Source: Novosphingobium decolorationis
GTDB taxonomy: Bacteria; Pseudomonadota; Alphaproteobacteria; Sphingomonadales; Sphingomonadaceae
DNA: 64,000 nucleotides
Assembly: GCF_018417475.1 (NCBI RefSeq)
Contig: NZ_CP054856.1
Coordinates: forward strand, 4,557,001 to 4,621,000
Direction of reading: 5' to 3'
Shown here piece by piece: positions 47,447 to 56,814 of the stretch. Both the position numbers and the translations under genes were made by a program. Positions within the stretch are counted from its first letter, which is position 1; each line of letters begins with the position of its first letter. Below the pieces are notes generated by a model. That model ran no database searches, had not been told where the DNA came from, and saw only the letters and a program-made list of their open reading frames with translations.

Positions 47447-48469
47447 GTGTCCCTGCGCCGCCTTGTACCCACTACCGCCGCCCTTGCCCTGGGCCTTCTA
47501 AGCGCTAGCGGAGCCAGCGCGCAGGACGTGGCGCCCTTGGGCAGCAACCTGGAGCGGTTCGCCTATCCCTGGCCGGAGAAGCGCTTTGGCGTGCGCGTGG
47601 GGGACGAGGACGCGCAGATGACCTTCATGGATGTCGCGCCCGCGCGGCCCAACGGGCAGAGCGTGGTTCTCCTCCACGGCAAGAACTTCTGCGCGGCGAC
47701 CTGGGAGAGCACGGCGCGCGCGCTCCTGGCGGCTGGCTACCGGGTAATCGTCCCCGACCAGCTCGGCTTCTGCAAGTCCTCCAAGCCCGACAGCGCGCAG
47801 TACACGCTCGCGCTGATGGCCGATGCCACGCACCGCCTGTTGAAGGCACAGGGGGTGGAGAAGCCGATCGTGCTGGCCCACTCGACCGGCGGTATGCTGG
47901 CGCTGCGCTATGCCCTGATGTTCCCGGACGACACCTCGCGGCTGCTGCTGATCAATCCGCTGGGGCTTGTCGACCGGATGGAGCAGGGGGTGCCCTATGT
48001 GCCGCTCGACAGGCTGATCGCGGCCGAACGCGCCAAGGGCCGCGCGTCGATCAAGGGTTATCAGCTGCGGACCTACTACCACGGCGAATGGCGTGCGGAC
48101 TACGATCGCTGGGTCGACATGCTCGCCGGGCAATATGCGACTGAGGATGATGACGCAGTCGAGATCGCGCAGGCCAAGACCGCCGAGATGATCCTGACCC
48201 AGCCGGTGTCGCACGAGTTCGGCAATCTGAGGGTGCCCGTCACCCTGATGATTGGCCGGCTCGACACCACGACCTTCGGCAAGGGGCAGGCCCCCGACGC
48301 GGTGAAGGCGCGGCTGAGGCCCATTCCCGAGGTGGTCGAGGACGCTGCGGCGCGCATGCCCGAGGCGCGCATCGTCTGGTTCGAAGGACGCGGCCATTCG
48401 CCCCAGGTCGAGGCGCCGGACGAGTTCGAACCCCGCCTGATCCAGGCGCTGGAGAGCCCGGCGCCCTGA
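47447..48469 (+). CDS. Exported alpha/beta hydrolase
   Basis: 340 residues from GTG at 47447, after TTGGAGAAATTTC. Signal peptide MSLRRLVPTTAALALGLLSA, cleaved near ASAQD. The fold shows VVLLHGKNFCAATW (oxyanion site), the nucleophile elbow LAHSTGGML, acid residue near LMIGRLDTT and catalytic His in EGRGHSPQVEAP. Hydrolyses an unknown ester, lactone or similar bond in the periplasm. No operon partner. Confidence 0.9.
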   Translation: MSLRRLVPTTAALALGLLSASGASAQDVAPLGSNLERFAYPWPEKRFGVRVGDEDAQMTFMDVAPARPNGQSVVLLHGKNFCAATWESTARALLAAGYRVIVPDQLGFCKSSKPDSAQYTLALMADATHRLLKAQGVEKPIVLAHSTGGMLALRYALMFPDDTSRLLLINPLGLVDRMEQGVPYVPLDRLIAAERAKGRASIKGYQLRTYYHGEWRADYDRWVDMLAGQYATEDDDAVEIAQAKTAEMILTQPVSHEFGNLRVPVTLMIGRLDTTTFGKGQAPDAVKARLRPIPEVVEDAAARMPEARIVWFEGRGHSPQVEAPDEFEPRLIQALESPAP

Positions 48470-48484
48470 CCCTGTCTCCCCGGA

Positions 48485-50281
48485 TCAGAAGGGCCAGATC
48501 ATCGGGATCACGATCAGCGTCGTGATCGACACCAGGATCGTGAGCGGAAAGCCGTACTTGTAGAAGTCGGTGAACTTGTATCCGCCCGCGCTGTAGACGA
48601 GGGTGTTGGTCTGGTAGCCGATGGGCGTGAGGAAGCTGGCCGAGGCGGCAAACATCACCGCGACGACGAACGGGCGCGGGTCGACATGCAGCGCCTGGGC
48701 CAGCGTGATCCCGATGGGGGTCACGACGACGGCCACCGCGTTGTTGGTGACAAGTTCGGTCAGGAACAGGCTGAGGAAGTAGATTGCGGCGAGGGCGGCA
48801 ATCGGGCCCAGGCTGCCGAGCCAGGGCGTGGCCCAGCCGACGATGGTCTCGACCAGCCCGGAGCGTTCCAGCCCCGTGCCAATGGAAAGCATGGCCACGA
48901 TCAGCGCGATGATGCGCCAGTCGACCGAGCGGAAGGCTTCCTCGGGCTCCACGCAGCGCCCCGCAAGCACGACGGCGACGCCCATGACGGCGAGGCCCGC
49001 GAGCGGCATGAGGTCGAACGAAGCGCCGAGGACCACGCCGAGCATTGTCGCAATCGCGATCCAGGCCTTGCTACGGCGAAAGCCGCGCGAGGTCGGCTCA
49101 GCGATGTTGACCAGCTGCTGGTCCTCGACGAGGCGGCGCAGGTCTTCGGGCGCGCCTTCGATCAGGAGTGTGTCGCCCACTTCAAGGGGGACGCGCTCGA
49201 AACGGTCCTCAAGGTTCGTGCCCTTGCGGTGGAGCGCAATGGGGTAGACGCCGTAGCGGCGGCGCAGGCGCAGCTCGAACAGGGTATGCCCGATGATCTC
49301 GGCGCCCGGAGCCAGCAGCGTTTCGGCCATGACCGAGTTGCGGGTCGAGAGCTGGACGAGGTGCGGGTCGGTGGTGGAGGCCGCGGTCATCGAGATGCGC
49401 CCGGCTTCCTTCAGGGACATGAGGTCGCTTGCAGACGTGCGCAGGACCAGGATGTCGCCTTCCTCCAGCGTCTGTGCGGCGAAATTGCGGCGCAGCGACT
49501 GGTCGCCGCGCAGCACGTCGACAAGGCGACGTTCGCTGCGCGAGAGCAGGTCGATGGTCTTGGGCGGCTGGCCGATATAGGGCGATCCCGCCTCGATGAA
49601 GATCGAGACGACGAAGCGCTTGTTATCGCTCGCATTGCCCAGGCTCGCCACGGTCTGGCGTTCGGGAAGCAGCTTGTTCGACACGGCGAGCCAGATGACG
49701 CCGATGATGGCCACGATGATGCCGACCGGCGCGATCTCGAAGAGGCCGAAGGGTTCAAGCCCTGCGCGGCGCGCGACGCCGTCGACAAGGATATTGGTCG
49801 AGGTCCCGAGCAGCGTGACGGTGCCGCCCAGAACGGCGGCGAAGGAAATCGGCATGAGTACGCGCGAGGCGGGAATGTCGAGCTCGCGGGCAATCGTCAT
49901 GCCCACCGGGATCATCATCATCACCAGCGGTGTGTTGTTGGTGAAGGCCGAGATCGTCGCGATCAGGCCCAGGAACACGCACATGCACAGGAAGGGGCGC
50001 GTCCGGCCAAGCCCTGTAATGCAGGACGAGAAGAAGTCGAGCGCGCCGGTTCGCACCAGCGCCGAGGACATGATGAACATGCTCACGATCGTCAGCGGGG
50101 CGGGGTTGCCCATCGCTTCGAGCACGTCATCGGTCGCGATGATGCCCAGCAGGAGCAGAACCGCGACAAGGCCCAGCGCCACGACTTCGGGCGCGGCGAG
50201 CTCGAAGGCAAAGGCAAGGAAGAGGAGAACAAGCAACGGCGCCATGACGAGCGGTGAAGCCAGATCCAGACCGAAATGCAT
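48485..50281 (-). CDS. SLC13 (DASS) family transporter with TrkA_C domains
   Basis: 598 residues: two halves of membrane helices flank a cytosolic insert of two RCK/TrkA_C domains (about residues 215-300 and 310-395; VPLEVGDTLLIEGAPEDL marks the second). Transport-domain motifs are FTNNTPLVMMMIPVG and LLGTSTNILVDG in the first half, and TELVTNNAVAVVVTPIG and PIGYQTNTLVYSAGG in the second. Such proteins carry sodium-coupled anions such as sulfate, dicarboxylates or others, regulated by ligands on the TrkA_C part. Substrate unknown. Confidence 0.92.
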   Translation of the reverse strand: MHFGLDLASPLVMAPLLVLLFLAFAFELAAPEVVALGLVAVLLLLGIIATDDVLEAMGNPAPLTIVSMFIMSSALVRTGALDFFSSCITGLGRTRPFLCMCVFLGLIATISAFTNNTPLVMMMIPVGMTIARELDIPASRVLMPISFAAVLGGTVTLLGTSTNILVDGVARRAGLEPFGLFEIAPVGIIVAIIGVIWLAVSNKLLPERQTVASLGNASDNKRFVVSIFIEAGSPYIGQPPKTIDLLSRSERRLVDVLRGDQSLRRNFAAQTLEEGDILVLRTSASDLMSLKEAGRISMTAASTTDPHLVQLSTRNSVMAETLLAPGAEIIGHTLFELRLRRRYGVYPIALHRKGTNLEDRFERVPLEVGDTLLIEGAPEDLRRLVEDQQLVNIAEPTSRGFRRSKAWIAIATMLGVVLGASFDLMPLAGLAVMGVAVVLAGRCVEPEEAFRSVDWRIIALIVAMLSIGTGLERSGLVETIVGWATPWLGSLGPIAALAAIYFLSLFLTELVTNNAVAVVVTPIGITLAQALHVDPRPFVVAVMFAASASFLTPIGYQTNTLVYSAGGYKFTDFYKYGFPLTILVSITTLIVIPMIWPF

Positions 50282-50542
50282 CCATTCCCCTATCGATTAC
50301 GCTGGGAACCCAGCGCTTCGCGCAAGGGTCTAGCGACAATTGTGCAACGCGCAAAGGCTTTGTTTACTACTAAAAAAGTTGATTTGATTGCGGGGCCATT
50401 AGAAAAAGTTGGGGCCCGTTTCGTGCTCGCACTGGTGGCCGCACATGTGCGGGCGCCCCAGTCATTTCGCGGTTCCTTCCGCCTGTCGGATGCCGGGCGC
50501 TCTGTCCGCCTGCCGGGTTCAGTCGCAGGTGCAACCTGCCTT

Positions 50543-51313
50543 TTAGATCAGGCCCTTGGCGCGCAGTGACACATGCCCCTCGCGGCCGATCACGATATGG
50601 TCGTGGACGGTGATGCCGAGCAGGCGCCCGGCCTCGGCGATGCGCGTCGTGATGTCGATGTCGGCGCGGCTGGGTTCGGGCGAGCCGGAGGGATGGTTAT
50701 GGACCAGAATGAGGGCGCTGGCCCCGATATCGAGGGCGCGGCGGATGACCTCGCGCGGGTGGATCGCGGCCTCGTCGATGGAGCCTTCGCCCACCAGGTC
50801 GTCGAGGATGAGCATGTTCTTGGTGTTCAGGTAGAGCACGCGCACGCGTTCCAGCGTCAGGTGCGCCATATCTATGGTGAGGTAGTCGATCAGCGCTTGC
50901 CAGGAGCCGATCACGGGGGTCTCACGCACTTTCTGGCGGGCGAGCCGGGTTGCCGCGACGGTGACGATCCGCAGGGCTGCCGCGGTCGCCTCGCCCATGC
51001 CGGGGTGCAGCGCCAACGTGCGAGGATCGGCCTGGAGGACGCCTGCCAGCGTGCCGAAGCGGGCAAGAAGGCTTCGGGCAAGCGGCTTCATGTCGCGCCG
51101 GGGCACCGCTTGCATCAGAAGCAATTCAATCACTTCGTGGTCGGCAAGGGCCTCGTCTCCGCCGCCCAGCAGGCGCTGGCGTAGCCGCGTGCGGTGGCCC
51201 GAGGTATCGCTCCCTGCGTCTTTCGCCTTCGTCCTGTCGTGCGCAGCCTTCGTCTCGGCGCGCGCGGGCTGGCTTTCGGTCCGTTCAGGAAAGAGGGGGG
51301 TATCGTCTGCCAT
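50543..51313 (-). CDS. radC: RadC family JAB/MPN-domain protein
   Basis: 256 residues from the ATG at 51313. An N-terminal disordered and basic region is followed by an HhH-like segment (LRQRLLGGGDEALADHEVIE, TLALHPGMGEATAAAL) and the RadC JAMM domain, with metal ligands in HNHPSGSPEPSRADID. RadC is widely conserved; its proposed DNA-repair role in E. coli has been disputed, so the function remains unclear. The gene is divergent from ydbH with a very short gap. Confidence 0.92.
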   Translation of the reverse strand: MADDTPLFPERTESQPARAETKAAHDRTKAKDAGSDTSGHRTRLRQRLLGGGDEALADHEVIELLLMQAVPRRDMKPLARSLLARFGTLAGVLQADPRTLALHPGMGEATAAALRIVTVAATRLARQKVRETPVIGSWQALIDYLTIDMAHLTLERVRVLYLNTKNMLILDDLVGEGSIDEAAIHPREVIRRALDIGASALILVHNHPSGSPEPSRADIDITTRIAEAGRLLGITVHDHIVIGREGHVSLRAKGLI

Positions 51314-51357
51314 CGTTGGCTCTGACAATTGCCTTTCCGGCGCGCACAGCGCAAGTG

Positions 51358-54300
51358 ATGGAGCGCATGGCGCAAGACGAGTCCCTGGAAAGTAACGAAG
51401 AAGAGCGCGTTGCCGAGGAAGCGGCGCGGCCTGTCGCTGCGCGTCGGCGCCGGCGTCGGCGAATCGCTTTGGGCTTGGGTGTCGTCGGGGCCATGGCGCT
51501 TGGCAGCGCCTGGATCGCGCGCGAGGATATCGCCGACAATATTGTCCAGAGCGAACTTTCCGCGTTGGGGCTGCCAGCCACCTACGACATCGTCCAGATC
51601 GGGCCCGACGAGCAGATCGTGCGCAATGTCGTGATCGGCGATCCGGCGCATCCCGACCTGACGATCGCGGAGGTGCGTGTGGCAACGCGGCTCACCTTCG
51701 GATTGCCCGGCCTTGGCCGCATCACTCTTGTGCGCCCGCGTCTCTATGGCCGAATGAAGAACGGCAGTGTCAGCTTCGGTTCGCTCGACAAGGTCCTCTT
51801 CGCCGATCCGCAGAGCACGGAGCCGACGCAGCTTCCCGATCTCGATCTTGCCGTGAAGGATGGCGGCGCGCTGCTCGTGACCGATGCGGGGCGGGTGGGG
51901 GTCAGCCTGGAAGGCGAGGGCGCCTTGCGCGGTGGTTTCGAAGGGGAGCTTGCCGCAAAAGCCCCCGCGCTGGCCTATGCGGGCTGCACCAGCGGTCCGC
52001 TGAGCCTTTACGGCAAGCTGTCCGTCGCGGCGGGGCGGCCGCGCCTGAAAGGGCCGTTGCGGCTGGAGGATTTCGCCTGCGAAGGGCAGGGGGCCTCACT
52101 CGCGAAGGCCGCGCTCGACCTCGACCTTGAGCTTGATGACACGCTGGACGGCGGCCGCGCCTCGCTGGGCCTTTCCGCGCAGCGCTTGCGCATGGCCGAT
52201 GCCGGCGCCGCAGCGCTCGAGGGCTCCGCGCAGGTCACCTACCGGGGCGACAGTCTCAATGCGCGCTACGATCTGGCCGCAAGGGATCCGGGCGGTGCGC
52301 CGCTCCATCTTTCCCGGCTTGAACTCAGCGGTACGGCCCGGGCGAGCGCGGGTTTCGATACGCTCTCGCTCGAAACCGACCTGTCGGGTGAGAACCTGCG
52401 GCCCGGTTCCGGGCTTGCTTCGGCCTTGCAGGACCTGGCGCGCACTACGCAAGGTTCCTTGGTCGCCGGGCTCGCGGACCAGATTCGCGTCAATCTTGCC
52501 CGCGAGCTGCGCGGGAGCACGCTCGAAGCGCGGCTCATCGCGCGCAGCAATGCGCGCGGACGCAGCGTGGTCGTGCCCCAGGCGCGGGTCCGGGCGCGCA
52601 GCGGTGAAAGCCTGCTCGAACTCTCGCGCATGCAGATGCTGTTGGCCGATGGCGCACCGCGCGTCTCGGGCAACTTCGTGACGTCGGGGCGCAGGTTGCC
52701 GCGCCTCAACGGGCGCATGGAAACGCGCGATTCGGGCGAGACGGCCTTCCACGTGCAGATGGCCGATTACCGGGCGGGCGAGGACCATGTCGCTATCCCC
52801 GAGATGGTCCTGCGCCAGCGGGGCAATGGCGATCTGGATGTCGCGGGCGAAGTGCGGCTGGGCGGGGCGCTGCCGGGCGGATCAGTCCGCAACCTGCGTG
52901 TGCCGGTCTCGGGCCGCTGGAAGGGCAATGGCGATCTCGCGCTCTGGTCCTCGTGCACCACGGTCACGTTTGACGCTCTCACGATGGCGAACCTGACGCT
53001 CGATGCGAACCGGCTTTCGCTGTGCCCGCCCAAGGGTCGGGCAATGGCACGCTACGATAGCGGCGGCTTTGCGTTCGCAGCGGGTACACCCGCGCTCGAA
53101 CTTTCCGGTCATCTTGGCGAATCCGAGGTGCGGCTGGCGACCGGTCCTGTCGGCCTGGCCTATCCCGGAACGCTTGCGGCGCGCGATATCGCCGTGGCGT
53201 TGGGGCCCGAGGCGGCGCCCTCGCGCTTTGCCATCGCCAATCTGACGGCCGATCTCGCGGGCGATGTCGCGGGCACGTTTGAAAATGCGGACGTCGCGCT
53301 CGCGGCGGTGCCGCTCGATCTGCACGAGGTCGCCGGGAATTGGAGCTACGCCGGGGGTGTGCTGCGGCTCGACGATTCGCAGTTCGTACTTGTCGACAGG
53401 CAGAAGGACGCCCGTTTCGAGCCGATGGTCGCGCGCGGCGCTTCGCTGGAGCTTGCCGACAACGTGATTTCTGCCTCGGCCCGATTGCGCGAACCGCAAT
53501 CGGATCGCGCGGTGGGCCGTGTCGACATCGTCCATGACCTGGGCACCTTGCGTGGGCATGCGGATCTCGCGGTCGATGGGCTGACTTTTGGCGACAATCT
53601 TCAGCCCGAACAGCTGTCGACCAACCTGCGCGGTCTTGTCTCGCTCGTCGAGGGGACGGTGACGGGGACGGGTCGGATCGACTGGAGGGGCGATGCCGTC
53701 ACCAGTCGCGGCCGCTTTGCTAGCGAAGGCCTTGATTTTGCAGCGCCCTTTGGACCCGTTGAGGGGCTGTCGGGCGAGGTTGTCTTCACCGACCTGCTCG
53801 GCATGGTCACCGCCCCCGACCAGCGCCTTGCCGTCGCCTCGATCAATCCGGGTATCGAGGTCACGGACGGGGCGATCTCCTTCGAGATGCAGCCCGATCA
53901 TCGCCTCGTCGTGAACGGGGCGAAGTGGCCGTTCATGGACGGAGAACTGACGCTCGCGCCCACCACGATGACGGTCGGGGCGGTCGAGACAAGGCGCTAC
54001 ACGCTGAACGTGAAGGGTCTGAACGCGGCCAGCCTCGTGCGGCACATGGAACTCGACAATATCTCGGCGAGCGGCGTCTTCGATGGCCAGCTGCCGATTG
54101 TCTACGACCAGAACGGCGCGCGGATCGAGAACGGCAGCCTTGTCGCGCGCGAGCCGGGCGGCAATGTCGCCTATGTCGGGGCGCTCAGTTACGAAGATCT
54201 CTCGACCATGGGCAACTTTGCGTTCGATGCGCTCAAGTCGATTGATTACAAGACGATGGAAGTGACGCTCAACGGCTCGCTCTCGGGTGAAATCATCACC

Positions 54301-54573
54301 CAGCTGCGCTTTGCCGGGATCAGCCAGGGGACAGGAGCCACGCGCAATTTCCTGACCCGCCAGATCGCGAAGCTGCCGGTGCGCTTCATCGTCAATATCC
54401 AGGCGCCGTTCTTCCAGCTCTTTGGCAACATGCGCTCGCTCTACGATTCGAACTACGTGGTCGATCCGCGCGAGCTCGGCCTTGTTGCCAAGGACGGCAA
54501 ATCCCAGGCGGGAGAGGGCGCTGTCGCTCCGTTCATCTCCATTCAGCCTCCAGTCAGCGAGGACACTCCATGA
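51358..54573 (+). CDS. ydbH: YdbH-family AsmA-like intermembrane lipid-transport protein
   Basis: About 1071 residues from the ATG at 51358 (an ATG 9 nt later is equally possible). A cluster of Arg precedes one membrane helix (IALGLGVVGAMALGSAWIA), then a very long beta-rich periplasmic part typical of AsmA-like bridge proteins, ending in the YdbH domain (SLSGEIITQLRFAGISQG and LPVRFIVNIQAPFFQLFGNM). In E. coli YdbH, TamB and YhdP carry phospholipids toward the outer membrane. It is followed by ynbE and ydbL, as in E. coli, which supports the call. It is longer than E. coli YdbH. Confidence 0.9.
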   Translation: MERMAQDESLESNEEERVAEEAARPVAARRRRRRRIALGLGVVGAMALGSAWIAREDIADNIVQSELSALGLPATYDIVQIGPDEQIVRNVVIGDPAHPDLTIAEVRVATRLTFGLPGLGRITLVRPRLYGRMKNGSVSFGSLDKVLFADPQSTEPTQLPDLDLAVKDGGALLVTDAGRVGVSLEGEGALRGGFEGELAAKAPALAYAGCTSGPLSLYGKLSVAAGRPRLKGPLRLEDFACEGQGASLAKAALDLDLELDDTLDGGRASLGLSAQRLRMADAGAAALEGSAQVTYRGDSLNARYDLAARDPGGAPLHLSRLELSGTARASAGFDTLSLETDLSGENLRPGSGLASALQDLARTTQGSLVAGLADQIRVNLARELRGSTLEARLIARSNARGRSVVVPQARVRARSGESLLELSRMQMLLADGAPRVSGNFVTSGRRLPRLNGRMETRDSGETAFHVQMADYRAGEDHVAIPEMVLRQRGNGDLDVAGEVRLGGALPGGSVRNLRVPVSGRWKGNGDLALWSSCTTVTFDALTMANLTLDANRLSLCPPKGRAMARYDSGGFAFAAGTPALELSGHLGESEVRLATGPVGLAYPGTLAARDIAVALGPEAAPSRFAIANLTADLAGDVAGTFENADVALAAVPLDLHEVAGNWSYAGGVLRLDDSQFVLVDRQKDARFEPMVARGASLELADNVISASARLREPQSDRAVGRVDIVHDLGTLRGHADLAVDGLTFGDNLQPEQLSTNLRGLVSLVEGTVTGTGRIDWRGDAVTSRGRFASEGLDFAAPFGPVEGLSGEVVFTDLLGMVTAPDQRLAVASINPGIEVTDGAISFEMQPDHRLVVNGAKWPFMDGELTLAPTTMTVGAVETRRYTLNVKGLNAASLVRHMELDNISASGVFDGQLPIVYDQNGARIENGSLVAREPGGNVAYVGALSYEDLSTMGNFAFDALKSIDYKTMEVTLNGSLSGEIITQLRFAGISQGTGATRNFLTRQIAKLPVRFIVNIQAPFFQLFGNMRSLYDSNYVVDPRELGLVAKDGKSQAGEGAVAPFISIQPPVSEDTP

Positions 54574-54668
54574 TTACGTGTAATTTGACCACACCGCCCG
54601 TCGCTGCAAAAGGAACGCACACGGTTCGCCGGGCGAACCTGACGCAGGGCAAGGGAGTGAGGTCCGTG

Positions 54669-54854
54669 ATGCGGGCGATGGCACTGGCAGGATTGGGGCT
54701 GGGCGCGATACCGACGCTGGGGGGCTGCGTGAACGTATCCGCACCCGACAAGCCCATCGTGATCGAGCTCAACATCAATATCCGCCAGGAGGTTATCTAC
54801 CGATTGGCCGCCGATGCCGCGAACACCATTGAGGAAAATCCGGAGATCTTCTGA
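54669..54854 (+). CDS. ynbE: YnbE-like lipoprotein
   Basis: 61 residues from the ATG at 54669, after AAGGGAGTGAGG (an in-frame ATG at 54570, overlapping the ydbH stop, is an alternative start). Lipobox LGGC with Cys20. The mature part (SAPDKPIVIELNINIRQEVI) and the YRLAADAANTIEENPEIF end match YnbE, an outer-membrane lipoprotein that partners with YdbH to complete the intermembrane bridge. The stop overlaps the ydbL start. Confidence 0.88.
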   Translation: MRAMALAGLGLGAIPTLGGCVNVSAPDKPIVIELNINIRQEVIYRLAADAANTIEENPEIF

Positions 54855-55255
54855 TGCGCAGCCTTATCGAGAAACCCGTAGCCGCGGCGACGCTGGCCCT
54901 CGCCATGCTGGCGGGTCTGGGCATGGCGGCACCGGCTGGTGCCCAGTCGCGCGGCGAGGCCTATGCTGCCGCCAAGGCGCAAGGCCAGGTTGGTGAGCAG
55001 CGCAACGGCTATCTCGGGGTGGTCGGCGATCAGAGCGCGGACGTGCGTTCGATGGTGCGCGATATCAACAACAAGCGCCGCTCGATCTACACCTCGAAGG
55101 CCGCCAGCCTGTCGAGCACGATCGACGAGTACGCCTTTACCACAGCCTGCCGCCTGATCGCGGAAACCTCGCCTGGCGAGAAGTACGAGGGGCTCGACGG
55201 AAGTTGGAAGACACGCGGGAGCGGCGCGCCCGAACGCGATCCCAAGTGTCCCTGA
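54854..55255 (+). CDS. ydbL: YdbL family protein (DUF1318)
   Basis: 133 residues. Signal peptide ending in GMAAPAGAQS. The DUF1318 core is AYAAAKAQGQVGEQRNGYLG and VRSMVRDINNKRRSIYTSKA, as in YdbL. A C-terminal extension with two Cys (TTACRLIAETSPG, DPKCP) may form a disulfide. In E. coli YdbL is a periplasmic partner that keeps the YdbH-YnbE bridge in order. Starts on the last base of the ynbE stop. The operon ends at the hairpin at 55304-55345. Confidence 0.88.
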   Translation: MRSLIEKPVAAATLALAMLAGLGMAAPAGAQSRGEAYAAAKAQGQVGEQRNGYLGVVGDQSADVRSMVRDINNKRRSIYTSKAASLSSTIDEYAFTTACRLIAETSPGEKYEGLDGSWKTRGSGAPERDPKCP

Positions 55256-55303
55256 ATACGGCGGATCCCATAGAACTTCTTTTCTTCGACTTAGGTCTCA
55301 TGC

Positions 55304-55345
55304 AAAGGCTTTCTCCTGAAAAACGGGAGAGGGCCTTTCGCTTTT
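55304..55345 (+). terminator. Terminator after ydbL
   Basis: AAAGGCT-TTCTCC (55304-55316) pairs imperfectly with GGGAGA-GGGCCTTT (55325-55338), followed by CGCTTTTG. It lies ~50 bp after the ydbL stop. Confidence 0.7.
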
Positions 55346-55486
55346 GTAGGACAATTCTATCGCGATGCGCGATGCCGCACTTTTGCGCGGCTGCGGAATT
55401 AGGTTATCGCTAACTTCCAATTCGCAGCGGGGCGCCGCGTCGGGGCTACCTGTGCAGATCGGTGGTTCGTCATGTGGCTGCCATGG

Positions 55487-55515
55487 TTGACTCGGGAAAA
55501 GCCCCACCCTAAGGG
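55487..55515 (+). promoter_or_regulatory. Promoter of the atp operon
   Basis: TTGACT (55487-55492), 17-bp spacer, TAAGGG (55510-55515). The pattern matches those ahead of the DEAD-box helicase and rpsA genes, consistent with the housekeeping sigma factor. Confidence 0.5.
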
Positions 55516-55583
55516 GTCGGCGCCCAAGACGGGCAACTGTCGAACGCGTCACTCGTTCCTGATTGATATAAGGAGCAAAGGAC

Positions 55584-55904
55584 ATGAGCGATAAGGACCC
55601 CGTCCAAGGCCCTGTTGGCGAGGATGCGCGCATCCGGGCGCTCGACGAGAGGTTGAAGGACCTCCGCGAACGCGAGGAAGTGCGCAACCAGCCGAAAGCA
55701 GGCGTGGAAGCCGATGAGAATTACCGCATCGGAAACCGCGTTCTTTCGGAGCTGCTGGGGGGAATTGCAGGTGGCCTGTTCCTGGGGTGGCTCATTGACC
55801 ATTTCGCAGGTACAAGCCCTTGGGGTCTGTTGGGGATGATGTTCTTCGGAATATTCATTGCCTTCAGGAACATTATCCGGATTACGAACCGGCGCCCGGA
55901 CTGA
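55584..55904 (+). CDS. atpI: ATP synthase accessory protein AtpI
   Basis: 106 residues; first gene of the F0 operon. A hydrophilic coiled N-terminus (DERLKDLREREEV) leads to two membrane helices (LLGGIAGGLFLGWLIDHFAG and GLLGMMFFGIFIAFRNII). AtpI helps assemble the c-ring and may move Mg. Preceded by AAGGAGCAAAGGAC. The atpB start lies 72 bp downstream. Confidence 0.9.
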   Translation: MSDKDPVQGPVGEDARIRALDERLKDLREREEVRNQPKAGVEADENYRIGNRVLSELLGGIAGGLFLGWLIDHFAGTSPWGLLGMMFFGIFIAFRNIIRITNRRPD

Positions 55905-55976
55905 TCTCTCCATTCTTCGATGGGGCAAGGGGATCAGGCAAGGGCGCTGCCGTTCACAGGCGACAGGGATATTCGC

Positions 55977-56762
55977 GTGGCAGCCGAAGCGAAGGTCGAT
56001 CCGATGCACCAGTTCACCATCGAGCCGTTGTTCGGCTCGGGTCACTGGTCCATCGCGGGGTATAATATCGCCTTTACGAACAGTGCGCTCTGGATGGCGA
56101 TTGCCACCGTGGCGCTTCTCATCTTCGTGGCGGGGGGCTCGAAGCGTCAGCTCGTTCCCGGTCGCTGGCAGATGGCGGTGGAAACCTTCACCGGGTTCGT
56201 GGACGGCATGCTGGCCGCCAATGTCGGCCCCAACGGCAAGAAGTATGTCCCGTACATCTTCTCGCTCTTCATGTTCATTCTGTTCGCCAACGTCCTCGGT
56301 CTTCTTCCGATCGGCGTCCTGGGCCTGCACGCCTTCACGTTCACCAGCCACTTCTCGGCCACCGGTGTCCTGGCGATCATGTCCTTCGCGATCGTGCTGA
56401 TCGTTGGCTTTGCGAAGCACAAGCTGCACTTCTTCTCGCTGTTCGTGCCGCACGGTACGCCCGCTGCGATGGTGGTTCCGATCTTCTTCGTCGAACTCGT
56501 CTCGTTCCTGGTGCGTCCGTTCAGCCTTGGCCTGCGTCTCTTCGTTGCGATGATGGCCGGCCACGTTCTGCTCGAAGTGCTCTCCAGCTTCGTGATCGAC
56601 TCGGGCAACGCCAACATCGGCCTCTTCGCCATTGCCGGCCTGCCCAGCTTCATCCTGATGATCGGCATCTGCGCTCTCGAGCTGCTCGTCGCCGGCATCC
56701 AGGCCTACGTTTTCGCTCTTCTCACCTGCGTCTATCTCAACGACGCCGAGAATCTTCACTGA
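55977..56762 (+). CDS. atpB: ATP synthase F0 subunit a
   Basis: 261 residues from the GTG at 55977 (VAAEAKVDPMHQFTIEPLFG), which keeps the DPMHQF motif of alphaproteobacterial subunit a; an ATG at 56004 would cut into it. About six membrane helices. The essential Arg is in PFSLGLRLFVAMMAGH, next to the c-ring proton path. Ends 52 bp before atpE. Confidence 0.95.
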   Translation: MAAEAKVDPMHQFTIEPLFGSGHWSIAGYNIAFTNSALWMAIATVALLIFVAGGSKRQLVPGRWQMAVETFTGFVDGMLAANVGPNGKKYVPYIFSLFMFILFANVLGLLPIGVLGLHAFTFTSHFSATGVLAIMSFAIVLIVGFAKHKLHFFSLFVPHGTPAAMVVPIFFVELVSFLVRPFSLGLRLFVAMMAGHVLLEVLSSFVIDSGNANIGLFAIAGLPSFILMIGICALELLVAGIQAYVFALLTCVYLNDAENLH

Positions 56763-56814
56763 TCTCAAGTTTTACCGCCTCAAACATTCGGGCATACCAA
56801 AGGGAGTTTTTGAA

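Larger units (their letters stand above)
55256..55583. other. 328-bp intergenic region between ydbL and atpI
   Basis: No gene is supported. It contains the ydbL terminator (55304-55345), a moderately AT-rich stretch, and the atp promoter (55487-55515). The leader from the start site to atpI is about 60 nt and ends in the ribosome site AAGGAGCAAAGGAC. Confidence 0.6.

Noticed and set aside
50543..51313. radC as a mark of a genomic island or defence locus
   Set aside because: Flanked by core genes with no integrase, restriction or phage gene; it looks like the normal chromosomal copy.
54570..54668. Longer start for ynbE overlapping the ydbH stop
   Set aside because: It would add 33 residues ahead of the lipoprotein signal; the ATG at 54669 has a better ribosome site and a typical lipobox position. 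Not fully excluded.
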